From Escherichia sp. ESNIH1 (lineage in GTDB: Bacteria; Pseudomonadota; Gammaproteobacteria; Enterobacterales; Enterobacteriaceae), in NCBI GenBank assembly GCA_002918705.1, contig PQKR01000002.1, positions 496,001 to 560,000 of the forward strand: DNA of 64,000 nucleotides. Direction: 5' to 3'. Of this stretch, positions 49,726 through 58,400 are shown in pieces. The notes under the pieces were generated by a model. It was not told the origin of the DNA and searched no databases. It saw only the letters and a list, made by a program, of their open reading frames with translations. The translations under genes and the position numbers were made by a program. Within the stretch, counting starts at the first letter, position 1; the number at the start of each line of letters is the position of its first letter.

Positions 49726-50677
49726 AGAATATGGCGGCTATCTGGAAATGGAGCGAGGGCGTGGAGGATTATATCATGATAACGCCGTTCACCTTAATTC
49801 AGCCAGAAATGCCTTAAAATACGTTATACGGGCTTATGATATAAAAAGAATTGCAGTTCCTTATTTCACTTGCCCTGTCATGTGGCAGGCAATTGAAGAG
49901 GAAGGTTGCGCAATGAATTTTTATGAGATAGATAAAAACATGAAGCCTAAACTCGATCACATCAAGAAAGATGAGTTTATTCTATGTAATAACTATTTCG
50001 GTATTCAATCAAGGGAGATCCAGCAACTGGCAGGACGTTATCCTAATTTAATAGTCGATAATGCACAAGCCTTTTTCTCTCACCACTGTGGTATAGCATC
50101 AATTTATAGCCCGCGAAAATTTTTTGGTTTGCCAGATGGTGGCATAGTAGTAACAGTAAATAGAAACCAGCGACCATTAGAAATAGATGTTTCATATCAA
50201 CGGTGTGAACATCTAATGAAGAGGCACGATTTAGGAGCTAGTGCAGCATACGCAGATTTCTGTGAGGCTGATAAACAACTTGATTCTGCTCCAGTTAAGG
50301 CTATGTCAAATTTGACAAAAAATTTAATGTGCAGTATCGATTATAACTATGTAAAAAAACGTCGGCGCCAAAACTTTAAGTTAATGCATCAGTCGTTGGC
50401 CTCCTTAAATGCGCTACATATCGACCTAACAGATGTTGACATTCCTATGGCTTATCCACTATTAATCGAAAGCGATAATTTAAAAGCAAAACTAATCGGT
50501 AAGAAAGTTTACGTAGCCACTTACTGGCCACAGCTTGAAACAATCTGCCCTGACGGTAGTGATACTTTATACCTAAAAAACAATCTTGTTCCTCTACCCA
50601 TTGATCAACGTTATGGATGCGATGATATATCGAGCATTCTTAATATAGTTCATGATTTATTAGCAGGTGTACAATAG
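49712..50677 (+). CDS. PLP-fold (DegT-like) protein of unknown specificity
   Basis: A 321-residue protein, short for DegT aminotransferases (about 370-390). It keeps fold type I marks: GLYHDNAVHLNSARNALKYVI corresponding to the substrate-binding N-terminus, VDNAQAF for the cofactor Asp, and a candidate Schiff-base Lys136 in SPRKFFGLPDGG. This unit typifies small DegT-like proteins that occur next to WbqC genes. Whether it is active, and on what sugar, cannot be told. It overlaps the WbqC gene by 14 bases and its stop shares a base with the next start, indicating tight coupling. Confidence 0.75.
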   Translation: MSAYKEYGGYLEMERGRGGLYHDNAVHLNSARNALKYVIRAYDIKRIAVPYFTCPVMWQAIEEEGCAMNFYEIDKNMKPKLDHIKKDEFILCNNYFGIQSREIQQLAGRYPNLIVDNAQAFFSHHCGIASIYSPRKFFGLPDGGIVVTVNRNQRPLEIDVSYQRCEHLMKRHDLGASAAYADFCEADKQLDSAPVKAMSNLTKNLMCSIDYNYVKKRRRQNFKLMHQSLASLNALHIDLTDVDIPMAYPLLIESDNLKAKLIGKKVYVATYWPQLETICPDGSDTLYLKNNLVPLPIDQRYGCDDISSILNIVHDLLAGVQ

Positions 50678-51960
50678 TGTGTGCTGTAAAAAAAATAAAT
50701 GTATTGGTTTTCCCATGCGGTGCTGAGAATGCGAATGAAATTTATCAGGCGCTGCGTTATTCGCTTCATGTAAATATAGTCGGAGCTTCAAGCGTAGAAG
50801 ATCATGGCCAATTTACATTCCCTAATTATATTGCTAATGTACCAAATATAAAAGACAGTGAATTTCATACTGCTTTCGACAATCTTATTAAAAATAATAG
50901 CATAGATGTGGTTTTCGCAACGCATGACTCAGTTGCCGAAACCCTTGCGCCGCTCGCTGAGAAAATAGGCTATTTTTTAGTGAATGGCAATTCTGCCACC
51001 GCCGCCATCGCACGTAGAAAAAGCATGACCTATGAGCTATTTCAAGACTGCGACTGGGTACCTAATGTCTATAAAAATGTAAGTGATGTGCCAGCATGGC
51101 CGATTATAATTAAACCAGATTTAGGGCAGGGCGGTCAGGGAGTTAGCCTAATTCATAACCTTGATGAGGCAAGTAATATTTATGAAAATACTAACGCTCC
51201 CGTCATTGTAGAGTATTTGCCCGGTAGTGAATTAACAGTTGACTGTTTTACCAATCGGAAGGGCGAGGTAGTATGGATAGGGCCACGGACGCGTGAACGT
51301 ATACGTGCCGGTATTACGATGCGTTCCCAGTTAGTTACGCTTACCGATGAAATTAAGGCTATAGCCCATACGATTAACAGTAGATTGACACTACGTGGAC
51401 CTTGGTTCTTTCAGTTAAAATCCGATACAGCAGGGAAATGGAAACTCCTTGAGATTTCTTGCCGTATCAGCGGAACAATGGTATTCCAGCGTGCCAGAGG
51501 CGTAAATTTACCTTTAATGGCAATACATGATTATATGGGTAGAGATGTTGCCGCTTTGCCTAATAACGATATAAATTTAATTGATCGCTGTATTAGTACT
51601 AAAGCGAGATTAAATAAAAATTATAAAAACTTATATGTTGATCTTGATGATACGCTCATTTTTGACGGATATGCCGTGCCGCAGGTCTTAAGTTTCATCT
51701 ATCAATCTATTTTAAATAATAAGAAAATATTTTTGATTACCCGACATGAATATGACATTCATGAAACGCTAGCCAAAGCACGGATATCGCCTGCTGCTTT
51801 TGATGATATTATTCATGTTCAAAAGCATGAGAGTAAGGCTGACTATATTGAAAGTGATGCAATTTTTATTGATAACTATTACTATGAGAGAAAAGAAGTT
51901 TTTGAGAAAACTGGCTGCCTGGTATTAGATGTTGATGCTGTAGGCCTCTTATTAAGATAG
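50677..51960 (+). CDS. ATP-grasp ligase fused to a HAD-like domain
   Basis: A 427-residue two-domain protein. Residues 1 to about 300 form an ATP-grasp enzyme of the carbamoyl-phosphate-synthase-like type: a Rossmann start (INVLVFPCGAENANEIYQAL), ATP-binding IIIKPDLGQGGQGVSLI, VIVEYLPGSELTVDCF and metal-binding LLEISCRISGT. From about 318 a HAD-like domain begins with YVDLDDTLIFDG (nucleophile-type D-x-D) and continues to DAIFIDNYYYERK. ATP-grasp enzymes join a carboxylate to an amine, so acylation of the amino group of a 4-aminosugar by an amino or hydroxy acid is an attractive role. The start is GTG overlapping the previous stop (TAGTG). Confidence 0.75.
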   Translation: MCAVKKINVLVFPCGAENANEIYQALRYSLHVNIVGASSVEDHGQFTFPNYIANVPNIKDSEFHTAFDNLIKNNSIDVVFATHDSVAETLAPLAEKIGYFLVNGNSATAAIARRKSMTYELFQDCDWVPNVYKNVSDVPAWPIIIKPDLGQGGQGVSLIHNLDEASNIYENTNAPVIVEYLPGSELTVDCFTNRKGEVVWIGPRTRERIRAGITMRSQLVTLTDEIKAIAHTINSRLTLRGPWFFQLKSDTAGKWKLLEISCRISGTMVFQRARGVNLPLMAIHDYMGRDVAALPNNDINLIDRCISTKARLNKNYKNLYVDLDDTLIFDGYAVPQVLSFIYQSILNNKKIFLITRHEYDIHETLAKARISPAAFDDIIHVQKHESKADYIESDAIFIDNYYYERKEVFEKTGCLVLDVDAVGLLLR

Positions 51961-51987
51961 CTATTAAAAATAATATTGGGAGTTATT

Positions 51988-53061
51988 ATGACGATTGAAA
52001 GCGGTGATGCAATTCGCCAGTTGTGCGAAAATTTTATTAATGGTAACGCACCTAGATTTATTTTTGGCAGAACCCCTTATGCAATGGATATTGCACGGCA
52101 TATCTTACCGGACGGTTTTATCGATGATTTTACAAATAATAAAGTATTTATGGGAGTGCCTGTTGTTCGCCTGTGTGACGTCCCGAAAAATGCAATTGTC
52201 GTCTCTTCAATCGTTGATGGTCGGCCTGTCACTGCTGACAGGATTCTCAAAGAAAGTGGTCTGGCGAGCATCGACTATTTCACTTTTAAAAATAACACAG
52301 GCTTACATTTAAAAGAGCCAACTCATGTGAATTCCACTGCTTTTAATAAAGATTATGCATTACATCATGAGAAATACTCTCACCGATATGAGTGTTTGGC
52401 TGATGACATCTCAAAAGAGACATTTTCCCGGTTGGTTAATTTTAGATTACATGAAGATCTTGCGCACTTGGCTTGGTTCTCTTTTCGGCCTAAAGATATC
52501 TATTTTGAATCCTTTCTTGAATTAGAACAAGATGCCCTTGTGTTCGCTGATGTTGGTTGCTTTGACGGGGAAACCACACTGGATTTTATACGTCATTACC
52601 CTGGATACAATAGCATCCACCTTTTTGAGCCTGAGCCAAAACAAATGGCGCTTATCAAATCAAAGCTCAATAGTATTCGTGCTGTTAATTTTCATGAATA
52701 TGGCGCGTCGAATCAGGAAGGTAGCTTACGCTTTACATCATCTGGTATCTGGTCTCATCTCGATAAAGACGGCGATATTGAAGTTAAAATCAACACTATA
52801 GATAATTTAATTAAAGAGAAAGTGTCATTTATCAAAATGGATATTGAAGGCCATGAATATGCCGCATTGGAGGGGGCTCGGCAGCATATCTTAAATGACC
52901 ACCCAGTTTTAGCTATTTGTGCTTATCATCTGGTTGATGATTTCTGGAAGTTACCAGAATTGGTGTTTTCTTACCGTTCGGATTATAAGCTGTATATGCG
53001 TCACTATACCGAAGGTATGCTTGAAACAGTTTACTATTTCATTCCGCATAAGCACGTTTAA
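51988..53061 (+). CDS. FkbM-family methyltransferase with N-terminal extension
   Basis: A 357-residue protein. The C-terminal part (about 180-330) is an FkbM-type AdoMet methyltransferase: motif I FADVGCFDGETT at about 185, LFEPEP, and FIKMDIEGHEYAALEGA. The N-terminal 150 residues contain a nucleotide-binding-like segment (ARFIFGRTPYAMDIARHI, NNKVFMGVPVV) common in sugar-modifying FkbM proteins. Probably O-methylates the glycan or its acyl group. ATG 51988 follows a GGGAG ribosome site; the frame is open four codons further up. Last gene of the JUMPstart operon. Confidence 0.85.
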   Translation: MTIESGDAIRQLCENFINGNAPRFIFGRTPYAMDIARHILPDGFIDDFTNNKVFMGVPVVRLCDVPKNAIVVSSIVDGRPVTADRILKESGLASIDYFTFKNNTGLHLKEPTHVNSTAFNKDYALHHEKYSHRYECLADDISKETFSRLVNFRLHEDLAHLAWFSFRPKDIYFESFLELEQDALVFADVGCFDGETTLDFIRHYPGYNSIHLFEPEPKQMALIKSKLNSIRAVNFHEYGASNQEGSLRFTSSGIWSHLDKDGDIEVKINTIDNLIKEKVSFIKMDIEGHEYAALEGARQHILNDHPVLAICAYHLVDDFWKLPELVFSYRSDYKLYMRHYTEGMLETVYYFIPHKHV

Positions 53062-53079
53062 AACCGCCGCCGGAAGCGT

Positions 53080-53102
53080 AAGGCATCATAACCTGATGCC
53101 TT
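53080..53102 (+). terminator. Hairpin at end of glycan operon
   Basis: Perfect 9-bp stem AAGGCATCA / TGATGCCTT with loop TAACC, 19 bases after the FkbM-family stop. Tail is T-poor, so it may be partly rho-dependent. Confidence 0.6.
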
Positions 53103-53367
53103 CTCAATCTGGGAGTTTATGTCACGTCAATTATACTGCCTATCGCTTCAGCTGCCTTCATGGAATGTTTTACAAGTATCAACGCCGCCAATGAAATTAT
53201 TATATTGTTAAATTCACATATTATCTAAAAAAACAGGAGCTTACCCCATCTCTGGCTGAGCGGTTTGATGTGGACGGTTGCCTGTCAAATGCACTCATTT
53301 CTATTCAACTGTTTTATTACCTCAAATAACCCCCCATTTCACCCACTATTCACCCGATTAAAACCCC

Positions 53368-53394
53368 TCCAGAATCGGATAATCATGCCGATAA
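53368..53394 (+). promoter_or_regulatory. Candidate sigma-28 promoter of fliAZ
   Basis: A perfect FliA -10 element GCCGATAA (53387-53394) with a weak -35 (TCCAGAAT) 11 bases upstream, 25 bases before the fliA start. The surrounding sequence resembles that of E. coli fliA, which has such an autoregulatory promoter. Confidence 0.65.
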
Positions 53395-53419
53395 CTCATT
53401 TAACGCAGGGCTGTTTATC

Positions 53420-54139
53420 GTGAATACACTCTATACCGCTGAAGGTGTAATGGATAAACACTCGCTGTGGCAACGTTATGTACCGCTAGTGCGTCACGAA
53501 GCATTGCGCCTGCAGGTGCGCTTGCCGGCGAGTGTGGAACTGGACGATCTGCTACAGGCGGGCGGTATCGGGTTATTGAATGCAGTTGACCGATACGACG
53601 CTCTGCAAGGAACGGCATTTACCACTTACGCAGTGCAGCGTATTCGTGGGGCCATGCTGGACGAGCTGCGCAGCCGCGACTGGGTGCCGCGCAGCGTCCG
53701 GCGTAACGCCCGCGAAGTGGCGCAGGCGATGGGGCAGCTGGAGCAGGAGTTAGGCCGTAACGCAACGGAAACCGAAGTTGCGCAGCGGCTCAATATTTCT
53801 GTCGAAGAGTATCGTCAGATGTTGCTCGACACCAATAATAGCCAACTCTTCTCCTATGACGAGTGGCGTGAAGAGCATGGCGATAGCATTGAACTGGTGA
53901 CCGACGATCACCAGCAGGAGAACCCGTTACATCAGCTGCTGGAGAGCAATCTCCGCCATCGCGTGATGGAGGCGATCGAAGCCTTGCCGGAGCGTGAGCA
54001 GCTGGTATTGACGCTCTACTACCAGGAAGAGCTGAATCTCAAAGAGATCGGCGCGGTGCTGGACGTTGGAGAGTCGCGGGTAAGCCAGCTCCATAGCCAG
54101 GCTATTAAACGCTTACGTACCAAACTGGGTAAGTTATAG
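53420..54139 (+). CDS. fliA: FliA, flagellar sigma-28
   Basis: A 239-residue sigma factor nearly identical to E. coli FliA: sigma regions 2 (LDDLLQAGGIGLLNAVDRYD, TYAVQRIRGAMLDELRSRDW), 3 and 4 (ALPEREQLVLTLYYQEELNLKEIGAVL, ESRVSQLHSQAIKRLR) are complete. It directs RNA polymerase to class 3 promoters, including the flagellin and fliD promoters in this window, and is held by FlgM until hook completion. Start is GTG 53420, as in E. coli. Confidence 0.98.
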   Translation: MNTLYTAEGVMDKHSLWQRYVPLVRHEALRLQVRLPASVELDDLLQAGGIGLLNAVDRYDALQGTAFTTYAVQRIRGAMLDELRSRDWVPRSVRRNAREVAQAMGQLEQELGRNATETEVAQRLNISVEEYRQMLLDTNNSQLFSYDEWREEHGDSIELVTDDHQQENPLHQLLESNLRHRVMEAIEALPEREQLVLTLYYQEELNLKEIGAVLDVGESRVSQLHSQAIKRLRTKLGKL

Positions 54140-54197
54140 GCAGCAATGAGTGCTGCCTGAACGATGTCGCACAACGTATTGACAACCAGGAGTTATC

Positions 54198-54749
54198 ATG
54201 ACGGTGCTGCAAGTAAAAAGACGGCCATTAAGCCGCTATCTGAAAGACTTTAAACACAGCCAGACGCATTGCGCCCATTGCCATAAACTGCTCGACCGCA
54301 TCACGCTGGTGCGCCGGGGCGAAATCGTCAACAAAATTGCTATCTCGCGCCTCGATACGCTGCTGGACGAAGCGGGCTGGGAGCAGGAGCAGAAAGAGTG
54401 GGTCGCCCTGTGCCGCTTCTGCGGCGATCTGCATTGCAAAGAGCAGAGCGACTTTTTTGATATTATTGGCTTTAAACAGTATCTGTTTGAGCAGACCGAA
54501 ATGAGCCACGGCACGGTACGTGAGTATGTCGTACGCCTGCGCCGTCTTGGCAATCATCTAACCGCCCACCGTATTACTCCCGACCAGCTAGAAGACGGTT
54601 TTCTGGATGAAGTTCTGGAGCCGTGGCTGCCCACCACCAGCACCAATAACTACCGGATCGCCCTGCGCAAGTATGCGCAATTCAAAGCCCAGTCGCACTT
54701 TATGGCCAGTCAGAAAATCGCCCCTGGCGCAACTTCTGATATATATTAA
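54198..54749 (+). CDS. fliZ: FliZ, regulator of motility versus curli
   Basis: A 183-residue DNA-binding protein related to tyrosine-recombinase core-binding domains, the same length as E. coli FliZ. It has a Cys cluster (HCAHCHKLL, CRFCGDLHC) and the conserved HGTVREYVVRLRRLGNHL helix. FliZ represses sigma-S promoters such as csgD and supports FlhDC. It lies 58 bases after fliA in the same operon. Confidence 0.96.
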   Translation: MTVLQVKRRPLSRYLKDFKHSQTHCAHCHKLLDRITLVRRGEIVNKIAISRLDTLLDEAGWEQEQKEWVALCRFCGDLHCKEQSDFFDIIGFKQYLFEQTEMSHGTVREYVVRLRRLGNHLTAHRITPDQLEDGFLDEVLEPWLPTTSTNNYRIALRKYAQFKAQSHFMASQKIAPGATSDIY

Positions 54750-54838
54750 AAGTGAATAATATGTAGCGTACAGGTGTTTGTACCTTGTGGGTCAGCACCT
54801 TACACTGCTACCAACCAATTATCATATTCGGGGTAACT

Positions 54839-55639
54839 ATGAAATTAGCACTTTTGGGTCGTCAGGCGCTGATGGGTGTGATGGCTGTTGCGCTGATGGC
54901 AGGTGTAAGCGCGAAATCCTTCGCTGATGAAGGGCTACTGAATAAAGTCAAAGAGCGCGGCACGCTGCTGGTGGGGCTGGAAGGCACCTATCCGCCGTTC
55001 AGCTATCAGGGTGATGACGGCAAGCTTACCGGCTTCGAAGTCGAGTTCGCTAACGAACTGGCAAAACATCTTGGCGTAAAAGCCTCGCTGAAGCCAACCA
55101 AGTGGGACGGTATGCTGGCCTCGCTGGACTCCAAGCGCATCGACGTCGTGATCAACCAGGTGACCATCTCCGACGAGCGTAAGAAGAAGTATGACTTCTC
55201 TACCCCTTACACCGTCTCCGGTATTCAGGCGCTGGTGAAGAAGGGCAATGAGAGCGGGATCAAAACCGCTGCCGATCTGAAGGGTAAAAAGGTCGGTGTG
55301 GGCCTGGGCACCAACTATGAAGAGTGGCTGCGCAAGAACGTCCAGGGCGTGGATATCCGCACCTATGATGATGACCCGACCAAATATCAGGATCTGCGCG
55401 TAGGCCGTATCGACGCCATTCTGGTGGATCGTCTGGCGGCGCTGGATCTGGTGAAAAAGACCAAGGATACGCTGGCGGTAGCAGGCGAGCCGTTCTCCCG
55501 TCAGGAAGCGGGCGTGGCGCTGCGTAAAGACAACCAGGACCTGCTGAAGGCGGTTGACGAGGCGATTGCCGCCATGCAGAAAGACGGTAGCCTGAAGGCT
55601 CTATCAGAAAAATGGTTCGGTGCTGACGTAACGAAGTAA
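54839..55639 (+). CDS. tcyJ: TcyJ (FliY), periplasmic cystine-binding protein
   Basis: A 266-residue solute-binding protein with signal peptide (GRQALMGVMAVALMAGVSAKSFA) and an SBP family 3 domain (GTLLVGLEGTYPPFSY ...). It delivers L-cystine to the TcyLN transporter. ATG 54839 matches E. coli length and is placed before the signal peptide; the open frame reaches to 54785 without support. It is followed by a terminator and dcyD. Despite the old name fliY it is not a motility protein. Confidence 0.96.
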   Translation: MKLALLGRQALMGVMAVALMAGVSAKSFADEGLLNKVKERGTLLVGLEGTYPPFSYQGDDGKLTGFEVEFANELAKHLGVKASLKPTKWDGMLASLDSKRIDVVINQVTISDERKKKYDFSTPYTVSGIQALVKKGNESGIKTAADLKGKKVGVGLGTNYEEWLRKNVQGVDIRTYDDDPTKYQDLRVGRIDAILVDRLAALDLVKKTKDTLAVAGEPFSRQEAGVALRKDNQDLLKAVDEAIAAMQKDGSLKALSEKWFGADVTK

Positions 55640-55653
55640 CGTTCACCGGCGGT

Positions 55654-55684
55654 AAAAAGGCGCTTATTGAGGCGCCTTTTTTAT
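55654..55684 (+). terminator. Terminator downstream of tcyJ
   Basis: Stem AAAAAGGCGC / GCGCCTTTTTT with an 8-base loop and T-tail. Separates tcyJ from dcyD-tcyL-tcyN; readthrough is likely partial. Confidence 0.9.
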
Positions 55685-55745
55685 TTCTGCCGCTAAAGGT
55701 ACATAATTAACAGCAGCATGTTTACTATTGGCCACCGGAGGCCCT

Positions 55746-56732
55746 ATGTCTTTGCAGAACCTGACCCGCTTTCCGCGCCTCGAATTTATTGGCGCGCCGA
55801 CGCCGCTGGAGTACCTGCCGCGCTTCTCTGACTATCTGGGACGTGAAATCTATATCAAACGCGATGACGTCACCCCGATGGCGCTCGGAGGCAATAAGCT
55901 GCGCAAGCTGGAGTTCCTCGCCGCCGACGCGCTGCGGGAGGGGGCGGACACGCTGATCACCGCCGGGGCGATCCAGTCTAATCATGTCCGTCAGACCGCC
56001 GCCGTGGCGGCGAAGCTTGGCCTGCACTGCGTGGCGCTGCTGGAGAACCCTATCGCTACGCGGGCAGAGAACTATCTCACTAACGGCAACCGGCTGCTGC
56101 TGGATCTCTTTAATGCTCAGGTAGAGATGTGCGATGCCCTGACCGATCCAGTCGCGCAGCTAGGTGAGCTGGCGACGCGTATTGAAGCCCAGGGCTTTCG
56201 CCCCTATGTCATTCCGGTCGGTGGCTCGAACGCGCTGGGTGCGCTGGGCTACGTGGAGAGTGCCCTGGAGATTGCCCAGCAGTGTGAAGGGGCGGTGGCG
56301 CTCTCTTCAATCGTCGTGGCCTCCGGCAGCGCCGGGACGCACGCCGGGCTGGCGGTTGGCCTTGAGCAGCTGATGCCCGAGGTGGAGCTGATTGGCGTTA
56401 CCGTCTCCCGCAAGCGTGACGAGCAGAAGCCGAAAGTGGTTGCGCTTCAGCAGGCCGTAGCCCGCGAGCTTGAGGTTGAGGCGAAGGCTGACATCGTGCT
56501 GTGGGATGACTACTTTGCGCCCGGCTACGGTACGCCAAACGAGGAGGGCATGGAGGCTATCAAGCTGCTGGCTCGCCTTGAGGGTATTCTGCTCGATCCG
56601 GTCTATACCGGTAAGGCAATGGCCGGGCTGATCGATGGCATTAACCAGAACCGCTTTAAGGATCAGGGACCGATCCTGTTTATCCATACCGGCGGCGCGC
56701 CTGCGCTCTTTGCCTACCATCCTCATGTTTAA
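55746..56732 (+). CDS. dcyD: DcyD, D-cysteine desulfhydrase
   Basis: A 328-residue PLP enzyme of the ACC-deaminase-like fold, length as in E. coli. The Schiff-base Lys is K51 in [10 protein letters not shown], and the base-stacking/nucleophile [17 protein letters not shown] is present. It breaks D-cysteine into pyruvate, sulfide and ammonia, detoxifying it. ATG 55746 is used, six codons inside the open frame, because it matches E. coli and follows a CACCGGAGG site. Confidence 0.95.
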   Translation: MSLQNLTRFPRLEFIGAPTPLEYLPRFSDYLGREIYIKRDDVTPMALGGNKLRKLEFLAADALREGADTLITAGAIQSNHVRQTAAVAAKLGLHCVALLENPIATRAENYLTNGNRLLLDLFNAQVEMCDALTDPVAQLGELATRIEAQGFRPYVIPVGGSNALGALGYVESALEIAQQCEGAVALSSIVVASGSAGTHAGLAVGLEQLMPEVELIGVTVSRKRDEQKPKVVALQQAVARELEVEAKADIVLWDDYFAPGYGTPNEEGMEAIKLLARLEGILLDPVYTGKAMAGLIDGINQNRFKDQGPILFIHTGGAPALFAYHPHV

Positions 56733-56753
56733 CCTTCAGGCAGAAAAAACATA

Positions 56754-57422
56754 ATGCAAGAGAGTATTCAACTGGTGATAGAGTCCCTACCGTACCTGCT
56801 GCGGGGGGCAGTCTTCACGTTACAGCTTAGTATCGGCGGGATGTTCTTTGGCCTGCTGCTCGGCTTTGTGCTGGCCCTGATGCGGATGTCGGCCATTGCG
56901 CCGGTACGCTGGCTGGCACGTTTCTATATCTCTATATTTCGCGGCACGCCGCTGATTGCCCAGCTGTTTATGATCTACTACGGCCTGCCGCAGTTTGGCA
57001 TTGAGCTGGATCCGATCCCGGCGGCCATGATCGGTCTGTCGCTCAATACGGCGGCCTATACCTCTGAAACGCTGCGCGCCGCTATCTCCTCGATCGATAA
57101 GGGGCAGTGGGAGGCCGCGGCCAGTATCGGCATGACGCCGTGGCAAACCCTGCGGCGGGCGATTCTGCCCCAGGCGGCCAGAGTGGCGCTGCCGCCGCTC
57201 AGCAACAGCTTCATCAGCCTGGTAAAAGATACCTCGCTGGCAGCGACAATCCAGGTGCCGGAGCTGTTCCGTCAGGCGCAGCTGATCACCTCCCGAACGC
57301 TGGAGGTCTTTACCATGTACCTTGCCGCCTCCCTGATCTACTGGGTGATGGCCACGGTACTCTCGGCGTTGCAGAACTATTTCGAAAACCAGCTTAACCG
57401 TCAGGAGCGCGATCCGAAATGA
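56754..57422 (+). CDS. tcyL: TcyL (YecS), cystine ABC permease
   Basis: A 222-residue inner-membrane permease with about five helices and the EAA loop EAAASIGMTPWQTLRRAILPQA that docks the ATPase. With TcyN and TcyJ it imports cystine and also takes up D-cysteine and diaminopimelate analogues. Starts 21 bases after dcyD and overlaps tcyN by 4. Confidence 0.96.
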   Translation: MQESIQLVIESLPYLLRGAVFTLQLSIGGMFFGLLLGFVLALMRMSAIAPVRWLARFYISIFRGTPLIAQLFMIYYGLPQFGIELDPIPAAMIGLSLNTAAYTSETLRAAISSIDKGQWEAAASIGMTPWQTLRRAILPQAARVALPPLSNSFISLVKDTSLAATIQVPELFRQAQLITSRTLEVFTMYLAASLIYWVMATVLSALQNYFENQLNRQERDPK

Positions 57423-58171
57423 GTGCGATTGAAGTAAAAAACCTGGTGAAGAAATTTCACGGCCAGACGGTGCTGCACGGCATTGATTTAGAGGTCAACG
57501 AAGGGGAGGTGGTCGCGATCATCGGCCCCAGCGGCTCGGGAAAAACAACGCTGCTGCGCAGTATTAACCTGCTGGAGCACCCGGAGAGCGGCAGCATCCG
57601 CGTCGGTACCATCACCATCGATACGGCGCGGGCGTTAAGCCAGCAGAAAGGGCAGATCCGCCAGCTGCGTCAGCACGTTGGCTTTGTCTTTCAGAGCTTT
57701 AATCTTTTTCCCCACCGCACGGTGCTGGAAAATATCATTGAGGGACCGGTGATTGTGAAGGGGGAAGCGAAAGCCGAGGCCGAGACGCGCGCCCGGGAGC
57801 TGCTTGCCAAAGTAGGGTTGAGCGGTAAGGAGACCAGCTACCCGAAACGGCTCTCTGGCGGACAGCAGCAGCGCGTCGCCATTGCCCGTGCGCTGGCGAT
57901 GCGCCCGGACGTGATCCTCTTTGATGAGCCTACTTCGGCGCTGGATCCTGAGCTGGTGGGAGAGGTCCTTAGCACCATTCGCCAGCTGGCGCAGGAGAAA
58001 CGCACTATGGTCATCGTGACCCATGAGATGAGCTTTGCCCGGGACGTAGCCGATAGGGCAATCTTTATGGATCAGGGCCGGATAGTGGAGCAGGGGCCTG
58101 CTAAAACGCTGTTTACCCAGCCTCAGCAGCCGAGAACCCGTCAGTTTCTTGAAAAATTTCTCATGCAGTAA
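57419..58171 (+). CDS. tcyN: TcyN (YecC), cystine ABC ATPase
   Basis: A 250-residue ABC ATPase. Walker A is GPSGSGKTT (about 36-44), the signature LSGGQQQR and Walker B VILFDEPTSALDP follow, with the switch His in VIVTHEM. Energises cystine import through TcyL. Last gene of dcyD-tcyL-tcyN. Confidence 0.97.
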   Translation: MSAIEVKNLVKKFHGQTVLHGIDLEVNEGEVVAIIGPSGSGKTTLLRSINLLEHPESGSIRVGTITIDTARALSQQKGQIRQLRQHVGFVFQSFNLFPHRTVLENIIEGPVIVKGEAKAEAETRARELLAKVGLSGKETSYPKRLSGGQQQRVAIARALAMRPDVILFDEPTSALDPELVGEVLSTIRQLAQEKRTMVIVTHEMSFARDVADRAIFMDQGRIVEQGPAKTLFTQPQQPRTRQFLEKFLMQ

Positions 58172-58183
58172 CGTTCCGCAAAT

Positions 58184-58213
58184 GCGCTCACCGGCATTAT
58201 CGGCGGTGAGCGC
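58184..58213 (+). terminator. Hairpin downstream of tcyN
   Basis: Perfect 10-bp arms GCGCTCACCG and CGGTGAGCGC around a 10-base loop, 12 bases after the tcyN stop. No T-run, so the action may be rho-assisted or mRNA-stabilising. Confidence 0.6.
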
Positions 58214-58400
58214 TGCGGCGCCGTCGGTTCTACATCCCCAGCTAATAACCCGCCATTTCTCCCGTTAATCTCGCTTCGGTTGGTATATAAATTCAGTTAA
58301 TTTCCCACCAGTCGGATAATTTGGATCTAGAAATAAGATTTATGTGATAGTTTTATACATACATAATAAATATATAACGAACGGGGTTTTCGCGGTCAGT

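Larger units (their letters stand above)
53062..53419. other. Intergenic region upstream of fliA
   Basis: About 360 bases with no gene. The left end carries a terminator-like hairpin of the glycan operon; the right end carries the fliA promoter region, expected to include an FlhDC-dependent class 2 promoter as well as a sigma-28 site. The left half has the same low G+C as the island; the right half resembles E. coli fliA upstream sequence, so the island boundary falls here. Confidence 0.55.

Noticed and set aside
40092..53061. FliB-type flagellin lysine methylase in the fliC-fliA interval
   Set aside because: No FliB-like protein is encoded; the only methyltransferase is FkbM-type, usually sugar-directed.
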